NCBI GenBank assembly: GCA_947846985.1
Contig: CANTUZ010000002.1
Location: 155,429,889-155,493,888, forward strand
Reading direction: 5' to 3'
DNA from: Fratercula arctica
Taxonomy: Eukaryota > Chordata > Aves > Charadriiformes > Alcidae
Length of the DNA: 64,000 bases
A program made the position numbers and the translations under genes. Shown here piece after piece: positions 1-12,099 of this stretch. The first letter of the stretch is position 1; the number at the start of each line of letters is the position of its first letter. Below the pieces are notes generated by a model. That model ran no database searches. It had not been told where the DNA came from and was given only the letters and a program-made list of their open reading frames with translations.

Positions 1-3000
1 TAAGATGAAATGGAAAGGGAGGAGCTATTCATGCTACAAACATTCAGCATCTGGGTAGCCTTCCTATACTCTCTTGTTGCCAAAGGGGAGAGATGAGCTT
101 CTCCAGGAGTTTCAGAGGACTGATATTGGACTCTTAAGGACTATAGTCCCAAAATGTTTATACTTAGCTATAAACTGTAGAGAAAATCATTAAATTGGGA
201 GCACAAAATCAGATTGTATGTATACACTTGTTTACAAGCAGGTTTTTTTTTTTCTGCTATGTTGCTATGGACAGTGTTATCCTTCTAAATGTGGGACAAA
301 ATCCCATGACATCATGAAGAATTGGCTTGTGCTGAAAGATAATGTGGTCCCAGAACTGCAACTGTGATGCCTAGAATGGAAGGGAATGAAAATTCATTCA
401 CGATACAATGGTTTTGAGAATGTAATACTGCCTTTTGCTGTTATGACCTGCATTCATTTTAATGGTATTTCAAACCAATTGTGTTAAATATAAACAAAAC
501 AACAGTGTGGCGTTGCAATACATCATGCTCTTAGAACACAGGGAAAAAACTCATTAATGGTTTCATATTTTGACAGTTAAAGCAGATGGAGTCTCCTGTT
601 ACATACATTAATCCAATCTGGATGTTTATACTAGGTCATTTCATCAACCTGGTATGTACAAGCTAGTTCCCCCGTCTGTCTTTCCAACAGAGTTAGAGAG
701 TTTGTTTAATGAGGCCCAATTTCTTATAATTAAATTCTAATGAATTTTGAACTCGGAACTCTCTTGTTTGTTCTTTCAGCAATTCAGTCATCTCTGCAAT
801 GCAGCAACATTATCTAAGTCGTCTGTGCAGTGCAGTCCTCCGTGACAGTTAGGTGGTGGTACCTTCTGAAAGTTTATGAGGTGTACAGCACCTCTCGGCA
901 TGGCAGAGTGCCATGAGAACCACTCTGGGTATCTTTTAAAAAGACCTTCAGGATCAGAAACTTTATTCTGATTTCATAACAATAAGCATGTATTTGATGT
1001 AAAGAACCACAAGACTCATTTGCCCCCTGGGTGAAGCAAAAGCCTTATGGCTTTTATCAGAAAGCATCCGAGTCTTAGTCCACTCCAACTGGGAGTGTTT
1101 GAACTCAGTGGATGCATAAAGCTGCAAGGCTGAGCTGCATTACCTGTTCTTAAATGCATGCAGGTCCCTCCTGAGCAAACTATTATTATGGCAGAATTTT
1201 GACATATGAAATAATAAGGCTATATGAATGTTGTGATTTCCTGCAGAGGTCAGGACTTGGTGACTCAAGTCATTACCATTCTAAATATATGACAATAAAT
1301 ATAACTGTTTACTGCTTTATAGAAACCCACTGGTACGGCAGTAAAAAGAATTACATTTCCTTTGACATCTTTTGGATTAGCCATCCCACAAGATTGCAGT
1401 GGACACAATCTTAAAAAATAACCCACAACGTCAGAGGAAAATCTTGTTATCATCATATCCATAGCAAATTGGGTATGGATAGCTCATTAGGGATCATCTT
1501 GTCTCAAAAGCAAGATTGATATTAACAAAAACTTTCCTGACAGATATTTATCAAACATGAGTTAAAAAACTCTAAATTCTACAACACACCATAGTGATAT
1601 ATACTGTAATGTACCGCTGTCCTTATCTTCAGGAATTTTTCAGCCCTATTGAACTTCCTGTCATTTACCATATTTGTATTTTCTCTGTAAGGACAGCAAT
1701 CACTGGCTACATTCTTCTTTCTCTGACTAACTCTCCTATCAGTGACTGCACGGTATTAATAAAAAACCCAGAGAGATGCTGAGTCCTCTTATATTGGCAA
1801 CATGAATTCAGCCATGAAAGAATGACATCAATAGAACATAATAAAATCTCATCTCTGTTAGCAAAAGACAAGGCAAACGCTTGAAGTATCAGACTTCAGC
1901 ATACTTACTTCAATGATATAATCATAATTATTATTATTACAGGATAATTATTGTTGCTGTTGTGTTGTTATAGTTGCTATTGTTATTACTGTGACTAAAT
2001 GCTTTCCTGGTGTCATCTAGAAAAAAATAAATATTTACAAAGAATACAGTTCTGATGAAGAGCACTGCTATCAAAAGGTGCCCTACAAGAGCAGAGAGTG
2101 ATGAAAATTTTACTTTTAATCTATCAGTGAGATATTTACCTTCTTCTTGACTCAGGCTTCAACACCTGCCAGGTTGTCTGACATGATAATCTGCTTAATT
2201 CATGCAATGCTGTCTCATATTTCTGAAGACATCCAGATAATCAGAGTTCTATTGTATTTGCATACAAGACCCCACTCTTTTGTCCTGCGATATTGCATAG
2301 AGCTAGGCCCACAGTGTTCAATTACCAATATCTTTATTTAATCACAACTACTAAGCAAAGCTTGGTATATACCTTTCCTCACAGATATGCTGATAAACTT
2401 TGCTCTAGATTTGTCACGCTTAGAGTCTTAGTAGAGATGTGTAAATTAGGAGGCAAACCAGACTAAACTCCCTATGTGGGCAGTGGAGAGAGAAAGATCT
2501 TTTTATTGAGACCAGTATGATCAAAAGAAATCTTTGGGGATGCCTGTTTTTCTGCACTGACTGCCTGCACTGACAAAGAAACCTGAGGGTGACTATGCCC
2601 ATAGTTTGGTACTTCAGCTAAGGTGAACCTGGGCTGAAGGCGTTTGTCAAACTGCTAAATGAGAACGGCAAGATATGTTCAGAATTTATGCTGTGTAACT
2701 TCTTTTTACATGCTGTGGTTACTGGCTCAGGTTGACCTGCTTCATGCTTTCTTTGAAGGTATTTCTGGGGTTGGTTGACACTTCTCATTTTTTTAGTAGT
2801 CTAATTAATGGGAGATGAGGAATTTAATATCTATAAGCATTACTTGGATCGACAGTCTTTAAGAAAGTACATCAGCATGTCAGAAAATTACAAATTGTCC
2901 TCAAAGGGTAGATATATTGAACAGAAAGTAACAAAAGGGTTTTAAAAATAGATGATACTCACGAGGGAGAAATAATTAGATATTTCAGAAATACACAGTT

Positions 3001-3160
3001 TAAGCAACAGATTGAATTCCCTGAAGCTGTGGTACTTTGCCTTTTATATTTAAATCATAGCTGGCTTATAAACACATTAGTTAGCAAGTCCTGTAGCAGG
3101 CTTAATAATTCATAAATCATCTTTTCCTGTATAATATTCCCTGGTTCCCTATAAGCTTAC
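1..3160 (-). other. ADCY8: ADCY8 intron after the TM8-TM9 exon (partial)
   Basis: Non-coding. It begins on the minus strand with GTAAGC at 3160 and runs off the left edge. Short open frames here have no recognisable protein similarity. A patch at 1925-1990 is rich in TTATTATTG-type triplets. No CR1 copy or further ADCY8 exon was recognised. Confidence 0.85.
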
Positions 3161-3362
3161 AATATTGATGATAGCTCCAAGAAAATTAATCAGAATGGAT
3201 GCAAATATAATGACGTTTCTGGCCAGGTAAGTCTCATTAATCCAGCAGCAGGTTTTCCGGAGCATTAAGGGTAAACATTTGTAATCCTCTGCCGTAGTGA
3301 TTAGCACAAGAGCGGAGTGCAACATAATCAGAATAGAAAACTGGATGACCATTGGTATCACC
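3161..3362 (-). CDS. ADCY8: ADCY8 exon: TM8, intracellular loop and TM9 (202 bp)
   Basis: The acceptor is TTTATTTCCCAG (AG at 3364-3363) and the donor is GTAAGC after ATC AAT ATT. The first base completes Arg. Then GTG ATA CCA ATG reads VIPM, so an apparent start at 3361 is a spliced-in Val codon, not initiation. Visible segments are TM8 ([17 protein letters not shown]), a cytoplasmic loop ([19 protein letters not shown], then INETYLARN), and TM9 ([18 protein letters not shown]). The exon ends in phase 0. In mammals the next residues are LWCDFDK, from a short exon encoding a glycosylated extracellular loop that is absent in form AC8-B. That exon was not found between 1 and 3160, so it presumably lies outside the window. 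Confidence 0.96.
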
Positions 3363-6300
3363 CTGGGAAATAAAAAAAAGAGAACCCGGCATTAAACCTC
3401 ACCACAATACCACTGCTAATAAAAATAAATGTGTAAACAGTTAAGACTAGGAAAAATCAGTTTTCATAAATCTGAGACAATTAGTCTAGCAAAAAAAAAC
3501 CAGAGGAAGCACAGATCTGTTCATGTTCCATAGCTCTGCCCTTGCTTCACATGGTTTCTTGCTGAGAAACTGCGTTGAAGAAACAAGCCAGGGAAATCAT
3601 TGGCAGTGCCTCTTGTCTATATAGAGTTTGAGTGGCAGGAATGTCCATTCTTGTGGGACTCAGTTGTCCCTTAAATTTCTTTCAGAACAAACCTATTCAG
3701 CCTCTAAGATCTTGATACCACTTACGTATGAGTTGGTTCCTGCTCTAGTAGACTAGTTTGGTGGCAGTGTAGTAGAGTGTTATTTTGTATACAGCCCAAC
3801 ACAGGTGTCTTAAACTTATACTATACTGAGGGTCATAGACCCTAAAGTAAGTACAATAATGCAGCCTGTTTTCTGGAGTAAGTCAGGATATAATAATTAC
3901 AGAAATGCAAGATTCCCTTCATTTTAATTGTTAGTGGGTCCTCTGTAGCTAAGAATCTCATTGGTTTCTAAAAAAGTAAAAGAACTAATCTACCGTTTCC
4001 ATGGAAGTCCTTTAAAATATACAGCACATGAAAATGTTTTCTATGATCCAAACTTTTAAATTAAACGTTGTTTGGCATAGCCTATAAACTTCATTCTTAC
4101 AAATATGATCCTTAATCAAGTATTGCTAAATGCATACACAGAATGGATAGTTCAGTTGCTTTGAATAGACCATTAAACCTCGTAATTTCTTCTGGTCAAA
4201 CTTTCATTATATTTTTCTAAATTTGTGCTTTATTCTTGCTTAAATCCGGGACCTGAAGTCAATCAAGTAACTGATGTGGTTGGGAAATGCAGTAAATTGT
4301 TTTACTTTGCTGAGAAGAAAGCACTCAGCACTTCACAAGTCTAGTGTTTTTGTCCCCATTTGTGCCAGTCATTGTCCTTCTGTGTCTCTTTTCCCAGAAA
4401 TCAAACACATGCAAATTAAAAGTAACTCCATTGCTCCTGGAAACCTCTCCCTTCTTCACTCTACTTTCCCTTGGCTTTTTGCTATCAAGTGAATGATTAA
4501 ACTTGAGGTTTTGAATTAAGTAATTAAAAGTTCTAGTAAAGTAGTTGTACACGTGCCAGTACACTGCGGTGATTAAATCATAATGTCTCACAGAAAAAAA
4601 GCTTTGAAAGTGGACTATCAGGGTGCTCCAGGGAAACTTCTGCACTTCCAAGTGCAATATTCTGTAACAGCCTTCTTGCTTTCCAAAGCCATATGACTGA
4701 GATCCACTTTGGAACTGATAGTTTCTATCTATACCTCAGATAAATATAGACAGTCCATATATGCGGATGTAGCCTACCAATTCTGCAGACCTAGCCTGAC
4801 CCATCTCTCAATGAAACCAAATTAAGGCTTTCAAAAAGATTGGGGTCAAGCCTCAAGAGGTCAGACCTGAGGACACTAAACATGAGTTCTTATTTTGGAC
4901 TGCCAAACTCTACATGTAAGACACAGTGCTATTGAATTAAGGTACTATAAAGGGAGCATTTAGGGACTTAAGTTTGGGATTTCAATCCGAAATGCAGCAT
5001 AACCTGTTTAGGTGCCTGAGAAACCATGGTCTTGTATTTGTTCATAATAAATATATAGGCAACAAAAATTCTTCCACTGTAGCTGTTTGGTTTAACATTG
5101 ATGTGTTTCTCTCTTGTCTAAGCCTGCTGAGATAAAAACAAAACTGAAGTCTGCACACTTATGACCTCCTAGAGGATCAATCCAGTATCTGTGTTAAGAT
5201 TTTGTTGGCAGCATGCTGATAGGATCAAGTACAGCAGAAGACACAGACAAGGTTAGAGGAATAGCAACAAACAGTCATAATACTCTTCTGTTCATGAACT
5301 TCTCCCACAACTGGGACACCTGGGTTGGATCCCCTCTTCATTCAAGAAGAGATTCAAAACCAAATGCCTTTATTTCTAGGGGTTGTCCTACTGTCAAGGT
5401 TAAGTGAAGTTTGAAATGGATCTTTTGCCTTCCCTCTTTATGTACAGTTGCAAATCAAGAGTTGAGCCTGAAGGAAAGCTTACGTAAAACAGAAGATGCA
5501 GATGTTTAAATGAACAACAGTTTGAAATCTATTTTTCCTCTCTCACAAGAATAACACAGTGAAAAACTGACAGAAATAAGAGTAGTTCAGCAGCCTACTC
5601 TAGTATGATCTATTGCCTATGTGCGCGTATAGAAAGTTCATTGCAGGAAATGAATCAAACTCCCAAGCCTCTCAGATGGAGAAGATGAATCACTGCAAGG
5701 TTGGCAATGTAACATAATGGCTTCATAAAGGATAATTACAGCAGAAATATGGCATTAATTTATGTCACTTAGAGTAATTTCCCCAACTCAATATTTCAAA
5801 GAATGAAAACTATTGCAAAGATTTTTAAATGCAGTGATGTGCCTGCCCTGTCAGGGAAAAGTATGAATGGATCAAATATTTATCCTGCGTGAGACAGATA
5901 TAAACTGAGATAAAATTCTGAAACTCCCATATGTGGTAGATGCAATAACAGAAAGGTGATTCCCTTTAACACACAGACTAAGGCAACCTATCTGGGAAAC
6001 TCCATGAAGATCCGTAGTAAGATATGTTTTATGATGATTCAAATAATGTTTTCTTTCACTGAATTTCCACAAATCCCCAAAATATTCAGCTTAGAAATAT
6101 ATTCAAATATTTAAGCAAATATAAAATGCCATCCTTGTTCAACAAAGGTCTGAAGCATGCATTGAAAGACACTTAAATATGTTGTTAAGAAACGAGTAAA
6201 TTACCACGAGGAGTGTGAATTACAGTTTGTCAGTTGTTCCATGGAAACAATGTCCATGCTTTTCCACTGTGGTAGTTTACTTCTCTGATATCTACTAGAG

Positions 6301-6649
6301 ATACAGCAGATGAGCATGAAGCTATCTCCAAGACTCTCTGAATCCAAATTCTGCCTAACTTTGTGATCAGTTGTTCATGTGCTCATACCTTGAATTCTTT
6401 TTAGACCTGGAACTTTGGAAATTCGAACTTCCAGATTATTTCCTCGTTCAATATGTTTAAGCTTATTGAAACCTTCTGACTCAAACTCCCTCATCCTGTT
6501 ATTTTAGGGTTGCTCATCTGTTGACCTCCGCTCATTTAACTGGCATGCTTTTTTAAGACCAAAACACATTTTTTGAAGCAGAGTATTAGAACTTGAAAAA
6601 TTAAGACCAAAATTTGCCTTCTTAAATCTTGACAGTGATCTTCAGCTCC

Positions 6650-6895
6650 TGAAAGAACATAAGAACTGCCATAAAACACCCATGTTGCTACAAATCTCTC
6701 ACAAAAGGGATAGTGGTAAATATCCTTTCCCTAAATATCTTCCCAGGTTCCAGCAAAAACCTCTGCTGATCTTATCTTGTAGGAATTTATATAGTCTTTA
6801 TTCGAACCTATTAGTATTTACCGCCTCTTTAACATTCAGTGACAGAGAGGTCCACAAAGCATTTCTGAAGTGCAGCTAAAAACACAAGACTGTTG
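6650..6895. mobile_element. Possible ancient amniote LINE fragment
   Basis: Contains AGAACATAAGAACTGCCATA, later GAATTTATATAGTCTTTATT, GAACCTATTAGTATTTA and CAGTGACAGAGAGGTCCACA. This is the order of landmarks of a repeat common in turtle and crocodile genomes (ATAAGAANGGCCAT ... GAATTTATCTAGTC ... GAGTTCCACA). Orientation and family are uncertain. Confidence 0.5.
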
Positions 6896-7030
6896 TGCAA
6901 GATGGGAAAACAACAAGTGAGACAGCTGCAGGCAATGTGTTTATGTGACTCCTTCTCCCTTAATTCCAATGGCACTAGACACCCTTGCGAGAATTAACAG
7001 AGATGAATCTGTGTAGATAGAAAAAATGTC

Positions 7031-7052
7031 TTTTTTTTTTTTTTTTTTTTTT
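7031..7052. repeat. T22 homopolymer
   Basis: A run of 22 T on the plus strand (A on the ADCY8 sense strand), followed by CTTTTTCT. No SINE or retrocopy is recognisable next to it. Confidence 0.98.
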
Positions 7053-8350
7053 CTTTTTCTGGTATAGCAGTGATTGATATAGCAGCAGAAATCTTTTTGG
7101 AAAACAGGTTCCGTTAATAAGATCCATAAATCTTCTTGTACATACTGAGAAAAAAATACAAATAACAGCTACCAGAAGTGAAGAATTTTGAATTTCTTTT
7201 GGGAGAAGAACTTTAAAAAAGCAAACAAACTTACTAGTACTAGAACAATATAGGACATAAGGAAGCGGAAGGTCAGATACTACTCTGGATACTTTCCCAG
7301 CTGAGAACTACATAATACATGGGACACCACTGTCGCAGAGTTGCCTGCCTGCATCTAACCACCATTTTGGTGTTCTTAAACATAAACATGGTGAACCAGG
7401 TCTTCCAGAGATGATTCAAGAAATATCGCTGCATTGCCATAACACAATAAATGTCTTCTTTCTTATATACATAGTGTACTTTCAAGGTTATTCTACAGGT
7501 AGCCATAAGTTAAGGTTCATCTGAGTGTTAGAAACCACCTGAGAATTATTTTTGCCTGAGCACTTCTATTTTAGCACTTGCTCTGACAAAGGTCAAATGG
7601 GACCAGAGGCATGTTTTAGTAGCGGTCATATTCTGCTGTCTCTGCTATGATGCTAGAAAACTGATGTTAGTCCTTGTGTTCTCACTCTTGTGTTCTAACT
7701 ATTAAATAGTAGACAAAAATGCCAATTGATGAGTTTGTGTGGAAAATGTGGACACACAGGTCTCAGCTATGTCACATTTTCATCACCTTGATAGGAAGTT
7801 GTTGCTTGGTCAGCCCCAGATAAAAGCAGCAGTGAGAAAAGATCTACCAGATCATCTCCTTGCTGCTTCTTAATGGGACAAGATTGCTTTCCCCAGTGGG
7901 ATAATACATATCATCAGCAACAAAGCACAAAAGTACAATTTTCTTTACTTTCTTTAAAATTGCACGTAAGAAACAAAACCAAAACAATCCCTGATTCCCC
8001 GTCACTTAGCAAAGAGGCACTGTTACGAGTCTGGATCATGTTTTACTTCAACACTGGAAGCAGCAGGCCACATCATGTCAAACTTTTGTAAACCAAACTT
8101 CCCACTTATCTCAGTGGGGGCTCTGCTTAAAAACATAACAACATAATGCCAGTAGATGCTGCTGTCTTATGTGAAAACATGTAGCTGCAGATAATGTGAT
8201 AAAAAAGTAGTTAATATTGGGAAAAAGGGAAAAAAATATTTATGAACAGTTTTGGGGAACAAGCAGATTTTACTGGTTCGTTCCATGTCAGTCCTAGAAA
8301 TGTTATCCCGCTGTTTCCCCAAAAGCACCTGTATATATTTCTGTATTTAC

Positions 8351-8451
8351 CTGGAAGAAGGAAGTAAGCTTTGGATAGCGGTGATAAATACAAGGACAAT
8401 AAACGCGCACACCAAGTTTGATTTGAATACTTCATCCCGCATTTGAGAATA
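8351..8451 (-). CDS. ADCY8: ADCY8 exon: juxtamembrane segment and TM7 (101 bp)
   Basis: The acceptor is CTATTCTAG (AG at 8453-8452) and the donor is CAG|GTAAAT. The exon is 33 codons plus two bases. It starts [11 protein letters not shown], the end of the cytoplasmic C1b region, and runs into the hydrophobic segment [19 protein letters not shown], the first helix of the second six-helix membrane cluster (TM7). It ends LPSS plus two bases of an Arg codon completed at 3362. A separate minus-strand frame overlapping this exon is out of frame with the gene. The Val in IVLVF differs from the Leu I recall in mammals, a conservative change within a membrane helix. Confidence 0.95.
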
Positions 8452-10010
8452 CTAGAATAGAAACAAACCAGAAGAGTAAATTAGCTGTTAACCCATGCAG
8501 TAGTTTAATAAAGACTGATGCATATAGGAGACATCAGGGAAATTATCAGGAAGAGCTAATCAATCAATAAACCTGAATTTGTTTTTAAAAATGAAACACA
8601 ACAAATAAATCATTAATAAGCTGGTAAAGTACTTAATCCAAGAGAGCAAAACTCTGTAATTATTTGTTTTAAAAGTCCTCAGGTAGATACTAGGGGCTTG
8701 TACTGCTGAGTAGAATACTAAATACTTAATAGCGTAACCAGAGGAACCATGGATTTCCTCACCTGAAGGCAAACACTGAAGTCACTTGCAACTCTGCGTG
8801 CATGACATCACGGGGGTGTCTCCATGCTTGCCAAATTGAGGCCATTATGTTTTCTTTTTTACTTTTCTTTTTGAAGAAAAGTATGTAGTTTGGGACATTC
8901 TGTAATTATTTGGGATGTGGGTCATGATCTCTGTATCCTAACTTATCCAGAGACTGTGCAGACACTTGGCAATATGGGCACTCTCCAAGGAGAAAATTAA
9001 GATATTATGTAAAAGACAATTTGAGGTGTATTATTATGATGATGATTTATTGCAAAAGTATTTTTCTCCAGCATATTAAACCATTGATAATACTAGCAGT
9101 TTCCCCTTTTATAGGAGTTACCAAGAAAAGGAGTAACGGATACATTGGTGAATCACAGTATATCAGTTAAAAATTACCCAAGTCCTCAGCTGGTATTTGT
9201 CACTGCTAATTCAATTAAACTCCAATTGTTTACAGCAGATGAATATTGGTCCATAGACATATTTTTGTAAATCTTTTTATCCTATACTGATGCCCCTGAA
9301 TTTTGTTCACCTAGTAAAAAATCCCACAGATGCTTGCCCTGGTAATTTTTTCTCCTCTGAACGACAACTCCATTTTATTTAATCTTTTGCAGTTTTGAAA
9401 GCGATGAGAATTACATGTCCAAACAAAAGGAAATCAAAGTCAAAGAGATATCAGATATCAGACGCTTTCTCCAACAATTTGGAAATAATGCAAACTGCAG
9501 TTATAAATGCCTAGAGAGTATTATAATTGAGAAAAATTAAAACCGATTTAGAAATGTATCAGGAACATACATTGAGAGAGGTCAACTATGAACTGCATTT
9601 TATATGTAATCTGCTCTTGAAGGAAGATCCTATCTAGACTTAGATGATATTGACTACATGGACCTTCAGTTGGGACTTCATCTCAGTTATAAACATCTGG
9701 TCAAAAGAGTCTCAGGCTCCTGAAATGGGAAAAAAGCTTCTCTCTTCCCTGCTCCCATTTGTTATGAGTAAGAGAAGGGGCTTATTTGTTGATGTCCCTC
9801 ATTTTGACTCCTCCTCTGCTGGCTTATATCCTGTGTCTGCTGTTGGCAGAAGCAATATCACTTTAACGTGATTTTTGATGGTGCTTACAGGCAACTCTGC
9901 TTATTTTTTCTCCTGGAAGCACAGAGGCACTGACCCTGATTTCATGTGCGGGAAAACAGAACTGCATCAGTCCGCTTAAATAATGGACCAGGGCTTTTTT
10001 TTCTTTTCCC

Positions 10011-10035
10011 TTTTTTTTTTTTTTTTTTTTTTTTT
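10011..10035. repeat. T25 homopolymer
   Basis: 25 T preceded by another pyrimidine-rich stretch (GGGCTTTTTTTTCTTTTCCC). It is the source of a spurious lysine-rich minus-strand frame. Confidence 0.98.
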
Positions 10036-12099
10036 GTTTTGTTGCAGCACTAAGAGAACCAAAGGGGAAAGAAAGGTATGTATGTTCCTTAAAATATAAC
10101 ATGAAATCCCATAACTGTTCCTTGGGGAAATTATAGAAAGCTAATTGAATGAAACACAAACATGGAATTGCCTGCTGTGTTGAGCATTATGTCAAAAGGA
10201 TGAATGCTGTGGTCTAATCAGTAACAATGTTGTGAGGAGAAATTGTTAGCATCTCTGAGGCAGCACAAAAATTAATGATAAATGTAGCACTTCCATAGAA
10301 AGCTACCCCTTAATGACTTGGAGAAATAACTGAAGGATGGATTAAGCCTCAAGGCACTTCTGTAAGTATGGGGAGGTGTGTAGCTGACTAGAGCCATGAA
10401 GAGTGGTAGGAAGAATCGTGATGTGCCCTACTCTGCCATGAAAACCTGAGCTGCTACCTGCACCGGCACGACTTGCTCATGGCATAACGAAGGCTCACCC
10501 TCCTTCCCATGGGTCTCATCTGCCTCCGCTGTTGGGAGCTTGCGTAGGAAAGGCCAAGTTTCCACTGCCAAGTCATGCTGCTTATTCCCCACCTCTCCTC
10601 TCTTTCCCAAGGCTCTTTGAAAGGGAGTACCGGTAATACAACAGGCTTTCCCTGTTCCCCTAGAGAAGGTGTTTGTGCACTGGGGAGGAAGGTTTTTGGT
10701 CTCACTGCTGCTCTTTGACTCAGAGAGGACCTTATGGATGAAAAGGGAGACCATGTTTTTTTTTTTTCTTCAGAGCAATTGTGCTTGTGCAGTACAGGGG
10801 AGGGACAGAAGATGTATCAGGAAGCCCAGGGAAGAAGAGATGGATGAACTCCTGAGAAGACCAAACAGTAGACACAGATCCAGTTGTTGACCAATGACAG
10901 AAAAGAAGATGCTGAACATGCCCAGAGTTTGCCAAGTGTTTCTTACAGACCTTCTTGCCATTGGAAGTTTCTGGGTTGAAGGAAAGAGGTGAGACTCATG
11001 TTTGCAAGGATACAGCATGCGAGAAGGGCAAAATTTGTTTCCTATTCATTTAATTTCTATTTATCTCACCCATCAGAAATTCTGAAACAGAGAAACTCAG
11101 ATATTTAGGTCTAATATTTGACCAAAGAAAATCTGTACTGTGAAATTCAAAGCCCTTTTTGATATTTTCAGTGTGCTCACCTCACAGAAAATATGTAGAT
11201 GCTTCACCTCTAAGCCCAGTCTGATTTATGATCCCAGTACAAATACGCAGGAAGACTTAGAATACCTTTATACAAATCTTTACATTGGAAACTTTCCTTA
11301 ACAAAAATCCTACTAGCATGTAAAATTTCTGGCCCCGTTACTATGATTTATCCTGTATGAAAGTATATGGTACTGATATTTCCAAGTCACTGCTATTAAG
11401 GCAGAGCATCATAATGATAACTTTTAATTATTGGAAATAATCTAAAGTAGTATCAGATTTTTTCTTATAAGCAATTCCATTTTTGGAAACCCTTAGTGTA
11501 TTTTCATGCTATCATTAGAACTCCTCTCCTGTGATGAGTCTTTTGCTCTATCTGCCTATACTTTATTTGTGAAAATAACCTCTAGCAAAATTGAGAGTGA
11601 ATGAATCTCTAAATGAGATATCAAGTACTAATGAGTGAAATACAGATTAGTAATAACTAGTCCATTTGGGTAAAGAATCTATAAAATATACCAGGTGGGG
11701 ATCCTGCACAAATTCTCTGAAAAATGAAACATTACAAAATTCATGTGGAGATATAGGTAGTACATCAGGGATATAACCCATTCATTAATGCAACCATTAC
11801 TCCTTGCTGTGGGATCTACATTTATTCTACCACCAAGAAGGACACAGAGGAATGACAAAAGAGGGGACTGAGAAGACGTATGGATGGCTTAAACTGCTGT
11901 AATATACCAGCTGTTTAAACCATTGTAAACCAGGAGCTGTGCTAGCTCCCGTGGTATTTCTGCACATGCTGGTTCCAGAAATTTTTTTATTTTTATCTTT
12001 TGAAACCTTAACGGAATAAAAACAGCACTTTCATTGCTAGCATAAATCTGCTGTCTGCAATTGTTTTTACAATGAAAAAAAAAACCCCGAAACAACCTA

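Larger units (their letters stand above)
3363..8350 (-). other. ADCY8: ADCY8 intron between TM7 and TM8-9 exons
   Basis: A 4,988-bp GT-AG intron. It holds an old LINE-like fragment (about 6650-6895) and a T22 run at 7031. No other gene is seen; the 110-codon minus frame at 4325-4657 has no recognisable domain. Confidence 0.9.

Noticed and set aside
1..3160. Search for the next ADCY8 exon (starting LWCDFDK)
   Set aside because: No matching minus-strand sequence after an acceptor was seen, so it is presumably to the left of the window.
3149..3361. Apparent 70-codon gene with its own start and stop
   Set aside because: The start is a GTG Val codon inside an ADCY8 exon, and the last residues come from reading through the GTAAGC donor.
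3161..3362. N-glycosylation sequon NET in the INETYLARN stretch
   Set aside because: In the adenylyl cyclase topology this loop between TM8 and TM9 is cytoplasmic, so the sequon is unlikely to be used.
9863..10159. 98-codon minus-strand frame with a lysine run
   Set aside because: The lysines come from the T25 tract and adjacent T-rich sequence. No domain is visible and it lies in an ADCY8 intron.
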